DNA from: Prevotella melaninogenica
Lineage (GTDB): Bacteria > Bacteroidota > Bacteroidia > Bacteroidales > Bacteroidaceae
Assembly: GCF_018128065.1 (NCBI RefSeq)
Contig: NZ_CP072360.1
Location: 624,501 to 688,500, forward strand
DNA length: 64,000 nt
Direction of reading: 5' to 3'
The translations under genes and the position numbers were made by a program. Under the pieces are notes generated by a model. It was not told the DNA's origin. It did no database searches and was given only the letters and a program-made list of their open reading frames with translations. Positions 51,726 through 59,822 of the stretch are shown here, piece by piece. Numbering within the stretch: the first letter of the stretch is position 1; each line of letters starts with the position of its first letter.

Positions 51726-51764
51726 CCGTTAGGTACTCCCCTCCTTCGGAGGGGTTGGGGGAGG
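51726..51764 (+). repeat. CTCC-hairpin repeat after the yicC stop
   Basis: CCGTTAGGTACTCCCC, CTCCTTCGGAGGGG, TTGGGGGAGG on the plus strand, ending 3 nt from the yicC stop codon (complement of 51768-51770). It is the best-preserved copy and shows the full unit. Confidence 0.88.
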
Positions 51765-51767
51765 TCC

Positions 51768-52646
51768 TTACAACGCATTCAAAACCTGTTCCTTAATCTG
51801 CTCCAACTCGTCTTTCATCTTAACGACGATGTTCTGCATCTCTGCTTGATTGCTCTTAGAACCAGTAGTATTGATTTCACGTCCCATTTCTTGAGCGATG
51901 AAACCGAGCTTTTTGCCAACCCCGTGACCATTTTCTTTCATTGTCTCTTTGAAGTATTTGAGGTGATTGGTCAGTCGTTGTTTCTCCTCATTGATGTCAA
52001 GTTTCTCGATGTAATATATCAGTTCCTGCTCAAGGCGGTTCTTGTCATAGTCGACCTCAGGAATTAGTTTGAGACCATCAATGATTCTTTCTCTAATCTT
52101 TGGTACACGATTCTTCTCGTAAGGTTCAATGCTTTGAAGGAGATTGGCGATGTTGTCAATCTTCTCTGTAAACTTCTTCTGCAGTGCAGCACCTTCTTGT
52201 TTACGGAAGTCGATGAGTTTTTCAAGAGCCTCGTTGATAGCTTGTTGTGCTACTTTCCATTCTTCCTCATCCAAAACCTCAACTTCAGTTTTTGTTGTTA
52301 CGTCAGGTAGGCGGAGAAGTGTTGTAAACCAATCCTCTGGTTCTGGGATACCAGTGGATGCAGAGATGGCTTTGATTTGTTTATAATAGTTTTCTACAAG
52401 AGCAGTGTTGATAGGAGTTGCATCAACAGTTGACTCCTTTTCAACCCATAAGGAGAAGTCAACTTTACCACGTTCCAACTTCTGTGCGAGCAGACGACGG
52501 ATTTCCATTTCCTTTTCTCTGTAGAGGGGTGCGATGCGTGCTGAGAGGTCGAGCGACTTACTATTAAGTGATTTCACCTCAACGTTGATTTTCTTTTCCT
52601 TGTAGGCTACAACAGCTTTGCCATAGCCTGTCATTGATAGTATCAT
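51768..52646 (-). CDS. yicC: YicC family endoribonuclease
   Basis: A 292-residue YicC protein. The N-terminus MILSMTGYGKA and C-terminal GKKLGFIAQEMGREINTTGS with NVEVKSLNSKSLDL are the family's main signatures. Recent work assigns YicC an endoribonuclease activity; the substrates here are unknown. It is the first gene of yicC-gmk-nadD and diverges from tsaB across a 90-nt promoter region. Confidence 0.93.
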   Translation of the reverse strand: MILSMTGYGKAVVAYKEKKINVEVKSLNSKSLDLSARIAPLYREKEMEIRRLLAQKLERGKVDFSLWVEKESTVDATPINTALVENYYKQIKAISASTGIPEPEDWFTTLLRLPDVTTKTEVEVLDEEEWKVAQQAINEALEKLIDFRKQEGAALQKKFTEKIDNIANLLQSIEPYEKNRVPKIRERIIDGLKLIPEVDYDKNRLEQELIYYIEKLDINEEKQRLTNHLKYFKETMKENGHGVGKKLGFIAQEMGREINTTGSKSNQAEMQNIVVKMKDELEQIKEQVLNAL

Positions 52647-52669
52647 GAGCTTTTCGCGTTAATTTTCTG

Positions 52670-52677
52670 CAAATGTA
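52670..52677 (-). promoter_or_regulatory. -7 element of the yicC operon
   Basis: TACATTTG on the minus strand, 23 nt before the yicC ATG, in a short divergent promoter region shared with tsaB. Confidence 0.5.
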
Positions 52678-52700
52678 CAAAAAATGTGGAATAAAAAGAG

Positions 52701-52708
52701 TATATTTG
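52701..52708 (+). promoter_or_regulatory. -7 element of tsaB
   Basis: TATATTTG, 28 nt before the tsaB ATG at 52737. It lies back to back with the yicC promoter, so regulation may be shared. Confidence 0.5.
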
Positions 52709-52736
52709 CAAGTTATTTAGAACATAATTGATTTTT

Positions 52737-53429
52737 ATGTCTTGTATATTAAATATTGATACGAGTACAAATGTGTGCTCTGTTGCAGTTAGTCAGGATG
52801 GAACTTGTATTTTCGATAAGCAAGATACACTCGATCCTAAGCATAGAGAAAAGTTAGGAACATTTGTAGACGAGGCACTTGCCTTTATAGATAAGAATGA
52901 ATTACCATTGGATGCAGTGGCAGTTAGTAGTGGTCCGGGGTCATACACTGGTCTGCGAGTTGGTGTATCCATGGCAAAGGGAATCTGCTATGGACGTGGC
53001 GTAAAGATGTTGGCAGTACCTACGTTAGAACTGTTGGCAGTGCCAGTATTGCTTCATCATGAGGAAATAGAGGAGAATGCACTTCTCATTCCAATGATTG
53101 ATGCGCGCCGTATGGAAGTTTATTCTGCTGTGTATGATCGTGCTTTGAAGGAAGTGCGTGGCATTCAGGCAGATGTAGTCGATGAGAACACCTACAAGGA
53201 ATATCTTGATCGTGGTCCTGTTTATTTCTTTGGAAATGGTGCAGAGAAGTGTATGGAGACGATTAATCATCCTAATGCGCACCTAATTAAGGGTGTTGAT
53301 GCTTTGGCTAAGAATATGTTTCCATTGGCAGAGAAGCGTATTGCGCAAGAGAAGTTTGAGGATGTTGCTTACTTCGTTCCATTCTATCTCAAGGACTTTG
53401 TTGCTAAGGAGGCAAAGCCATTGCTGTAA
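52737..53429 (+). CDS. tsaB: tRNA t6A modification protein TsaB
   Basis: TsaB (YeaZ) is an ASKHA-fold partner of TsaD in making N6-threonylcarbamoyl-A37 on ANN-reading tRNAs. The 230-residue protein starts ILNIDTSTNVCSVAVSQDG and carries DAVAVSSGPGSYTGLRVGVS, MAKGICYG and LIPMIDARRMEVYSAVY. The ATG at 52737 is used instead of an in-frame TTG at 52728. It is followed by the DUF4290 and murA genes on the same strand. Confidence 0.93.
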   Translation: MSCILNIDTSTNVCSVAVSQDGTCIFDKQDTLDPKHREKLGTFVDEALAFIDKNELPLDAVAVSSGPGSYTGLRVGVSMAKGICYGRGVKMLAVPTLELLAVPVLLHHEEIEENALLIPMIDARRMEVYSAVYDRALKEVRGIQADVVDENTYKEYLDRGPVYFFGNGAEKCMETINHPNAHLIKGVDALAKNMFPLAEKRIAQEKFEDVAYFVPFYLKDFVAKEAKPLL

Positions 53430-53485
53430 TTCACATCCATAAGAAGGCTTGTCATCATCACTTAAAACGTAACATTCATCATTCA

Positions 53486-54085
53486 ATGAATATAGAAGGA
53501 TTAGATTATAACACACAGCGAGAACGACTCATACTGCCACAGTATGGGCGAGAGATACAAAACATGGTAGACTATGCTGTCGGGCTTCCTACAAAGGAGG
53601 AGCGTCAGCGGTGTGCGGAAACTATTATTTCCATTATGGATAGGATGAATGCACAGAATCGTGGGAATTATGACCACATGGAGAAACTATGGGATCATCT
53701 GGCATTAATGGCTAACTTTGAGTTGGATATTGACTATCCTTGTGATGTGTCAGAGGCTTTGAGGATAGCTACTAAGCCAGAACCAATGAGTTATCCGATG
53801 TCACATATTCCTGTGAGACACTATGGACATCTGCTATTTGAAGCCTTTGACGAGTTGAAGGTGATGGAACCAGGTTCTCGTCGGGATGCTTTCGTGCGTT
53901 CAGTAGCTAATCAGATGAAACGTAGTCTGATGCAATGGGGGCATGGAACTTGCGATGATGAGAAGATAGCTTCGGACCTTGCCCGATATACAGATGGTAA
54001 GATTCAACTTGACCTTGATACTTTCAAGTTTGAGAAAATTAATGCGAAGGAGTTTGTTCAATCTCGTAATAAGAGGAAAAAGTAA
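53486..54085 (+). CDS. DUF4290 domain protein
   Basis: A 199-residue cytoplasmic protein starting MNIEGLDYNTQRERLILPQY, the start of the DUF4290 family. RHYGHLLFEAFDELKVMEPG is another conserved stretch. Function unknown. It sits 11 nt before murA, a pairing that recurs in Bacteroidetes and suggests a cell-wall link. The C-terminus is basic (RNKRKK). Confidence 0.88.
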   Translation: MNIEGLDYNTQRERLILPQYGREIQNMVDYAVGLPTKEERQRCAETIISIMDRMNAQNRGNYDHMEKLWDHLALMANFELDIDYPCDVSEALRIATKPEPMSYPMSHIPVRHYGHLLFEAFDELKVMEPGSRRDAFVRSVANQMKRSLMQWGHGTCDDEKIASDLARYTDGKIQLDLDTFKFEKINAKEFVQSRNKRKK

Positions 54086-54096
54086 AATAACGACAC

Positions 54097-55410
54097 ATGG
54101 AATCCTTTATCATAGAAGGTGGACATCGGCTGAGTGGCACGATTGCTCCACAAGGTGCAAAGAATGAAGCCTTGGAGGTGATTTGCGCAACCCTGTTGAC
54201 AACAGAAGAAGTTATCATTCGCAATGTTCCTGATATCCTTGATGTGAACAATCTCATCAAGCTTTTACAAGATATTGGTGTGAAGGTAAAGAAGCTTGCT
54301 CCTAATGAGTTCTCTTTCCAAGCAGACGAGGTAAACCTTGACTATTTGGCAAGTAACGACTTTGTAAAGAAATGTTCTTCTTTGCGAGGTAGTGTATTGA
54401 TGATAGGTCCATTGTTAGGTCGTTTTGGTAAGGCTACTATTGCTAAGCCGGGTGGTGACAAGATTGGTCGCCGTCGTTTGGATACTCATTTCCTTGGTTT
54501 CAAGAATCTTGGTGCGCATTTCGGGCGTGTTGAGGACCGTGATGTATATGAGATACAAGCTGATAAACTTGTGGGAACTTATATGCTTTTGGATGAAGCA
54601 TCTGTTACGGGTACTGCCAATATTATCATGGCAGCAGTGTTAGCTGAAGGAACAACCACGATATACAATGCTGCTTGTGAGCCTTATATCCAGCAACTTT
54701 GCAAGATGCTCAATACAATGGGTGCTAAGATTAGCGGTATTGCCAGCAACTTGTTAACGATTGAGGGTGTAAAGGAGTTGCATGCAGCTGAGCATAGAAT
54801 CTTACCTGATATGATTGAGGTAGGCTCTTTCATTGGTATTGCTGCGATGATAGGTGATGGCGTTCGTATTAAAAACGTGTCTGTACCTAATTTGGGATTG
54901 ATTCTTGATACCTTCCGTCGACTCGGTATACAGATAATCGAAGATGGTGATGACCTCATTATTCCACGTCAGGATCACTATGTGATAGATTCTTTCATTG
55001 ATGGAACGATTATGACCATCAGTGATGCGCCATGGCCGGGATTGACACCAGACCTTATTTCAGTGCTTCTTGTAGTTGCTACGCAGGCACAGGGTAGTGT
55101 GCTCTTCCATCAGAAGATGTTTGAGAGCCGTCTGTTCTTCGTGGATAAACTCATTGACATGGGTGCACAGATAATCCTCTGTGATCCCCACCGTGCCGTA
55201 GTTGTTGGTCATGATAACGCCAAGAAACTTCGTGCGGGTCGTATGTCAAGCCCTGATATTCGTGCAGGTATAGCACTACTTATCGCAGCACTGACCGCAC
55301 AGGGAACAAGTCGTATTGACAACATTGCCCAGATTGACCGCGGATATGAGAACATAGAAGGACGTCTGAATGCTCTTGGAGCAAAGATTCAGCGAGCAGA
55401 AATATGTTAG
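54097..55410 (+). CDS. murA: UDP-N-acetylglucosamine 1-carboxyvinyltransferase, Cys-to-Asp active site
   Basis: MurA adds enolpyruvate to UDP-GlcNAc, the first committed step of peptidoglycan synthesis. The 437-residue protein has the substrate Lys-Asn in APQGAKNEALEV, LRGSVLMIGPLLGRFG, and PDLISVLLVVATQA. The loop that holds catalytic Cys115 in E. coli (PGGC..G) reads KPGGDKIGRRRLDTHF here, with Asp in place of Cys. That change is known to keep activity and give intrinsic fosfomycin resistance. It forms a unit with DUF4290. Confidence 0.96.
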   Translation: MESFIIEGGHRLSGTIAPQGAKNEALEVICATLLTTEEVIIRNVPDILDVNNLIKLLQDIGVKVKKLAPNEFSFQADEVNLDYLASNDFVKKCSSLRGSVLMIGPLLGRFGKATIAKPGGDKIGRRRLDTHFLGFKNLGAHFGRVEDRDVYEIQADKLVGTYMLLDEASVTGTANIIMAAVLAEGTTTIYNAACEPYIQQLCKMLNTMGAKISGIASNLLTIEGVKELHAAEHRILPDMIEVGSFIGIAAMIGDGVRIKNVSVPNLGLILDTFRRLGIQIIEDGDDLIIPRQDHYVIDSFIDGTIMTISDAPWPGLTPDLISVLLVVATQAQGSVLFHQKMFESRLFFVDKLIDMGAQIILCDPHRAVVVGHDNAKKLRAGRMSSPDIRAGIALLIAALTAQGTSRIDNIAQIDRGYENIEGRLNALGAKIQRAEIC

Positions 55411-55419
55411 TCTCATCGT

Positions 55420-55462
55420 ATCTAAAACCGCACTTTGAAAGCGTGTGTTGTAGGTTTTAGAT
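55420..55462 (+). terminator. Hairpin after murA
   Basis: Perfect 10-bp stem (ATCTAAAACC with GGTTTTAGAT) around a 23-nt loop that can fold further. No U-tract follows, so terminator function is uncertain. The 22-bp array begins 6 nt later. Confidence 0.4.
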
Positions 55463-55467
55463 GAATA

Positions 55468-55577
55468 GGGTTGACCTATTCTCGAAAAAGGGTTGACGTT
55501 TTCTTGCAAAAAGGTTGACCTTTTTTCTCAAAAGGGTTGACAGTTTTGAACAAAAGGGTCGACCGTTTTATTGAAAA
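55468..55577. repeat. Five tandem 22-bp units between murA and rimM
   Basis: Units start at 55468, 55490, 55512, 55534 and 55556, exactly 22 bp apart with no gap. Four begin GGGTTGAC or GGGTCGAC and one begins AGGTTGAC; all end in AAAA, with T-rich middles. Across unit borders the AAAAGG-TTGACC-TTTT pattern is roughly palindromic. The array fills most of the spacer before rimM (55638). Confidence 0.92.
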
Positions 55578-55637
55578 AAAAATTTGGTACTGAAATAAGC
55601 TATAGTTTTATCAGCACTGCTGAGATAAGATAAAAAG

Positions 55638-56159
55638 ATGATAAAGAAGGAAGAAGTCTATAAGATTGGACGCATCGGGAAGCCGCATGGCGTACACGGA
55701 GAGTTGCAGTTGCAGTTCTCCGATGACGTTTTTGATGTGGTAGATGCCGATTACCTGATATTGGACATTGACGGAATCCTCGTTCCTTTCTTTATGGAGG
55801 AATATCGATTCCGTTCTGACGAGGTAGCCCTGATGAAGTTCTGTGACATTGATAGCGATGCACAAGCACGCGAACTGACAGGATGTATTGTCTATTTCCC
55901 ACGTAAGTTGGCAGAAGAAGGGACGGATGATGTGTCATGGGCGCAGATTGTCGGTTATTCCTTGATAGATGAAGCAACAAATAATGTGATTGGCAAGATT
56001 GTTGCTGTAGATGAAACAACTGTCAATACGCTCTTTGAGGTGAGTACACCTGAAGGCGAGGAAATACTCATTCCTGCCAGTGATGAACTTATTGTTGCGA
56101 CAGACATAGCGTCAAAGACGATTACGATGCGAATTCCATCAGGACTACTTGACCTCTGA
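55638..56159 (+). CDS. rimM: 16S rRNA processing protein RimM
   Basis: RimM helps mature the 30S head through ribosomal protein uS19. The 173-residue protein has the N-terminal barrel motif YKIGRIGKPHGVHGELQL and the PRC-barrel part VSTPEGEEILIPASDELI. The start MIKKEEVYK is the only sensible ATG. It is followed by dxr after 25 nt. Confidence 0.93.
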   Translation: MIKKEEVYKIGRIGKPHGVHGELQLQFSDDVFDVVDADYLILDIDGILVPFFMEEYRFRSDEVALMKFCDIDSDAQARELTGCIVYFPRKLAEEGTDDVSWAQIVGYSLIDEATNNVIGKIVAVDETTVNTLFEVSTPEGEEILIPASDELIVATDIASKTITMRIPSGLLDL

Positions 56160-56184
56160 TTCGCAGTATAAACTAAAAGAATTA

Positions 56185-57342
56185 ATGAAACAACAAATCT
56201 GTATATTAGGCTCAACAGGTAGCATTGGTACGCAAGCCCTTGATGTTATCAGTCAGCATTCAGACCTCTATGAGGCTTATGCACTCACTGCTAATCATCG
56301 TTGGAAGGAACTTGCTGAGCAGGCTCGTCGTTTTAATCCTGCTGCGGTTGTCATTGCTGATGAGGCTTATTATGAACCTTTGAAGCAAGAGTTGGCTGAT
56401 ATGCCTGATGTAAAGGTATATGCAGGTAGCAAAGCTTTGGAGGACATCGTTGAGTCACCATCAATAGATATGGTACTTACAGCGATGGTTGGCTATTCGG
56501 GTCTTGCTCCAACAATCCATGCTATCAAAGCAAAGAAGAAGATATGTTTGGCAAACAAGGAGACACTTGTCGTAGCTGGCGAGTTGATTCTTCAGTTGGC
56601 TCAGCAGTATCATGTGCCGATCCTGCCTGTGGACAGCGAGCATAGTGCTATCTTCCAGAGTTTAGTTGGTGAGGATGCAAACGAGATTGAGAAGATTCTT
56701 CTCACTTGTTCAGGCGGTCCTTTCCGCACTTTTAGCCACGAACAGTTGAAGAGTGTTACAGCAGCCGATGCCCTAAAACACCCAACATGGGATATGGGAG
56801 CAAAGATTACTATCGATTCCGCATCTTTGATGAACAAGGGTTTCGAAGTGATAGAAGCTAAGTGGCTCTTCGGTGTTCCTGCTGATAAGATACAAGTGTT
56901 GGTTCATCCACAGTCTATCGTTCACAGTGCAGTACAGTTCTGTGATGGTGGTGTGAAAGCACAGTTGGGTGTTCCTGATATGAGATTACCTATCCAATAT
57001 GCCTTTTCATTCCCACAACGTCTATCGTTAGGCGGCGATAGGTTAGATCTTTTCCGTCAGCCATTAGAGTTCTTTGAGCCTGATGTGGAGAAGTTTAAGT
57101 GTCTTGCAATGGCATACGAAGCTATTAACAAGGGTGGCAATATGCCTTGTATTGTCAATGCAGCCAACGAGATTGTCAATGAAGGCTTCCGTAAGGGTGC
57201 TTGTAGTTTCTTGGCAATGGGCGACATCATTGAGAAGGCAATGCAAACTGTTGCTTTTGATAGCAATCCAGATTATGATGTATATGTGCAGACGGATGCT
57301 GAGGCACGTCGTGTAGCACTTGAGATTATGAACAATAAATAA
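56185..57342 (+). CDS. dxr: 1-deoxy-D-xylulose 5-phosphate reductoisomerase
   Basis: DXR (IspC) catalyses the first committed step of the MEP isoprenoid route. From the ATG at 56185 (MKQQICILGSTGSIGTQAL) the protein has 385 residues, the usual length. NADPH loop at the start, CLANKETLVVAGELI, metal and substrate site PVDSEHSAIFQSL, and ASLMNKGFEVIEAKWLF are all present. An earlier in-frame start at 56149 overlaps rimM and is not preferred. Confidence 0.97.
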   Translation: MKQQICILGSTGSIGTQALDVISQHSDLYEAYALTANHRWKELAEQARRFNPAAVVIADEAYYEPLKQELADMPDVKVYAGSKALEDIVESPSIDMVLTAMVGYSGLAPTIHAIKAKKKICLANKETLVVAGELILQLAQQYHVPILPVDSEHSAIFQSLVGEDANEIEKILLTCSGGPFRTFSHEQLKSVTAADALKHPTWDMGAKITIDSASLMNKGFEVIEAKWLFGVPADKIQVLVHPQSIVHSAVQFCDGGVKAQLGVPDMRLPIQYAFSFPQRLSLGGDRLDLFRQPLEFFEPDVEKFKCLAMAYEAINKGGNMPCIVNAANEIVNEGFRKGACSFLAMGDIIEKAMQTVAFDSNPDYDVYVQTDAEARRVALEIMNNK

Positions 57343-57356
57343 CGAATAGATAAATA

Positions 57357-58757
57357 ATGGAAACATTTCTGATCAGATTGCTCCAGTTCATTCTGGCAAT
57401 CTCTCTGCTTGTCCTGCTGCATGAAGGCGGACACATGTTCTTTGCGAAGCTTTTTGGCGTTCGCGTTGAGAAGTTCTTCGTATTCTTCGATGTGGGCATC
57501 GGTAAGTGGAAAGGTAAACTCTTCAGTTGGAAGCCTAAGAAAGACGATACGGAATATGGTATGGGTTGGCTGCCACTTGGTGGCTACTGTAAGATATCTG
57601 GTATGATTGATGAAAGCTTCGATACAGACCAAATGAAGCAGGAACCACAACCATGGGAATTCCGTACAAAGCCAGCTTGGCAACGCCTTTTGATTATGAT
57701 AGGTGGTGTATTGGTCAACTTTGTCCTCGCCCTCTTCATTTATTCCATGATCATGTTTACATGGGGTGACAGCTATTTTAAGGTGTCTGACATGAGTATG
57801 GGTATGCGTTTCAATGCTGAGGCTAAGGCTTTAGGTTTCAAAGACCATGACGTGATGTTGAGAACAGACCAAGGGGCTTTCCGTGAGTATGCGAATGTGA
57901 ATGGCGATTTCTTCCGTCAGATAGCACAGGCAAAGCGTGTAGACGTATTGCGTAATGGCAAGAAGCATAGTATTACTCTGTCAGGTGATATGGATATGCT
58001 CTCAATGATTAAGACTCGTCCTTTGTTTGCGGAGCCTTTTATTCCTGCACAAGTTGACAGCGTGTTGGGTGATACTCCAGCTGCCAAAGCTGGTATTAAA
58101 GCTGGCGATGTCATTAAGTCTATCAATGGGAAGCCTATTGAGACATGGTCAGATATGAACTATCAGACTGGTGTGTTGAGTGATGTCTTAGCGGTGAAGA
58201 ATAGACATAAAGATTCTCTTTCTGTTCGCTCTGTTGTATTGACAGTTCAGCATAAGGGCGTAGAAAAGCTCGACACGATGAAACTCATGTTGACACCAGA
58301 CTTGAAGTTGGGCGTTCTGCAGGCTACATTGGCTACTTATTATAAGCCAGTAGAGGAGAAGTACACTTTCTTTGAGAGTTTCCCTGCAGGTATTAAGCAT
58401 GGTTGGAACGTTCTGCGTGGTTATGTTGGTAACTTCCGTTACCTTGCTTCGGCAGATGGTGCTAAGAGTATTGGCGGCTTCGGAGCTATCGGTAGTCTCT
58501 TCCCCCCATTCTGGGATTGGTATATGTTCTGGTCGATGACAGCTTTCTTAAGTATCATGCTTGCTTTCATGAACATCCTCCCTATCCCTGCTTTGGATGG
58601 TGGTCACGTCGTATTCCTTCTCTATGAGATAATTACTCGTCGTAAACCTTCTGAGAAGTTTATGGTACGTGCAGAATATGTTGGTATCACAATTCTTATC
58701 CTTCTTATGATATTTGCAAACCTCAACGATATACTTCGTTGGTTGCATATTATGTAA
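57357..58757 (+). CDS. rseP: Site-2 intramembrane protease RseP
   Basis: An inner-membrane M50 zinc protease that cuts anti-sigma factors and signal-peptide remnants. The 466-residue protein has HEGGH in LVLLHEGGHMFFAKLFG at residues about 20-36, a PDZ domain around PAAKAGIKAGDVIKSINGKP, and the second metal ligand in ILPIPALDGGHVVF. It follows dxr by 14 nt, as in many bacteria, and is closed by a hairpin terminator. No sigma-factor gene is nearby. Confidence 0.95.
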   Translation: METFLIRLLQFILAISLLVLLHEGGHMFFAKLFGVRVEKFFVFFDVGIGKWKGKLFSWKPKKDDTEYGMGWLPLGGYCKISGMIDESFDTDQMKQEPQPWEFRTKPAWQRLLIMIGGVLVNFVLALFIYSMIMFTWGDSYFKVSDMSMGMRFNAEAKALGFKDHDVMLRTDQGAFREYANVNGDFFRQIAQAKRVDVLRNGKKHSITLSGDMDMLSMIKTRPLFAEPFIPAQVDSVLGDTPAAKAGIKAGDVIKSINGKPIETWSDMNYQTGVLSDVLAVKNRHKDSLSVRSVVLTVQHKGVEKLDTMKLMLTPDLKLGVLQATLATYYKPVEEKYTFFESFPAGIKHGWNVLRGYVGNFRYLASADGAKSIGGFGAIGSLFPPFWDWYMFWSMTAFLSIMLAFMNILPIPALDGGHVVFLLYEIITRRKPSEKFMVRAEYVGITILILLMIFANLNDILRWLHIM

Positions 58758-58808
58758 GATAAGGAATTGTTTTTAATGGTATAAGCCTTTACAAGGGCTT
58801 TAATAAGG

Positions 58809-58846
58809 AATCACGCAACACCTGCATTTGCAAGTATTGCGTGATT
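58809..58846 (+). terminator. Terminator after rseP
   Basis: AATCACGCAA (58809-58818) and TTGCGTGATT (58837-58846) pair perfectly, followed by TTGTTTATT. Located about 50 nt after the rseP stop. Confidence 0.75.
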
Positions 58847-58932
58847 TTGTTTATTGTAGGTTGTATAATGCTTTTTAATTTATAAGGCTGTACAACTCTT
58901 TTCTACCATATACTATATGGTGTTAGGGCTCC

Positions 58933-58989
58933 GCACGATTGGTGCTCAGTAATAACACAGTGCGTGTTGGGCAACAACACAATGGTGAA
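58933..58989. repeat. 22-bp-phased palindrome array, locus E
   Basis: Units GCAC-N5-GTGC, ACAC-N5-GTGT and ACAC-N5-GTGA start at 58933, 58955 and 58977, exactly 22 bp apart, in the spacer between convergent rseP and the transporter gene. The third unit is degenerate. Confidence 0.85.
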
Positions 58990-59043
58990 AGATGGGTAAA
59001 CACTCCCCTTTCTGTGGGAGAAGACCAGTGGAAGAGGGCTTTC

Positions 59044-59619
59044 TTAATAAAGCAGTATCAGTCCTGCAAAGGCAGCATAACATATCATGCGGATAGGATT
59101 AATCTTTAACCACATCGTACCGACAAAGGTTGCAGCAAAGAGGAACAAGCTAATCCAAAACTGCCAAGGGTTAATGCTTGGTGCTGAGAAATTCTCCGCA
59201 TTACATAATAATAAGGTAGCCGCAGCCAACAGACCCACCACAACTGGGCGCAGACCAGCAAAGACTGACTGTACCACAGGTGTATTCATATACTTGAGGA
59301 ACATTTTACTGATAAGAATCATCATTATTACTGATGGGAGTACAAGGGCTATGGTCGCGGTGAGACTACCCAATACTGCCATTCCTGCGCCAAAGCCTGC
59401 ATTATGTACAGCGGTATAACCGCAATAGGTAGCAGAGTTGATGCCAATAGGTCCGGGTGTCATCTGTGATACAGCAACAATGTTGGTAAACTCTGCAGAG
59501 CTAAGCCAATGATGGTTCACAACCGTTTCTGTTTGTATCAGTGATAACATTCCATATCCTCCACCGAATCCAAAGAGTCCGATGATAAAGAAAGTGTAGA
59601 AAAGTTCTAAGTATATCAT
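59044..59619 (-). CDS. Chromate-type transporter half, second
   Basis: A 191-residue membrane protein of the short-chain chromate ion transporter (CHR) family. The start IYLELFYTFFIIGLFGFGGGY and then VVAVSQMTPGPIGINSAT are the family motifs. About six spans. Short CHR proteins work as pairs, so it probably forms a heterodimer with the product of the gene 203 nt upstream. Substrate may be chromate, sulfate or another anion. Confidence 0.88.
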   Translation of the reverse strand: MIYLELFYTFFIIGLFGFGGGYGMLSLIQTETVVNHHWLSSAEFTNIVAVSQMTPGPIGINSATYCGYTAVHNAGFGAGMAVLGSLTATIALVLPSVIMMILISKMFLKYMNTPVVQSVFAGLRPVVVGLLAAATLLLCNAENFSAPSINPWQFWISLFLFAATFVGTMWLKINPIRMICYAAFAGLILLY

Positions 59620-59666
59620 ATTATTTTTCTATTGTTCGTTTGTTGTTTCTTTTCCACGATATATCT

Positions 59667-59816
59667 CGTTAGGCTCCCTCCTTCGGAAACTTCGTGAGTT
59701 GTTTCTTTCCCGAAATATACCCCATTAAGCTCTACCCTTTGAAAGTTTCGTTTGCTGTTTCTTTTTCGAAATATATCCCGTTAGGATCTCCCCTCCTTCG
59801 GAGGGGCTGGGGGAGG
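59667..59816 (+). repeat. Cluster of CTCC-hairpin repeats between the transporter genes
   Basis: Three tandem degenerate copies of a unit of about 55-60 nt run across 59644-59816. Each has TTGTTTCTTT, then GAAATATA or similar, CCGTTAGG or a variant, and the CTCC part. Only the last (59778-59816: CCGTTAGGATCTCCCC, CTTCGGAGGGG, CTGGGGGAGG) is intact. It ends 6 nt from the stop of the upstream transporter gene, as in the yicC and gmk cases. Confidence 0.8.
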
Positions 59817-59822
59817 TCTTTC

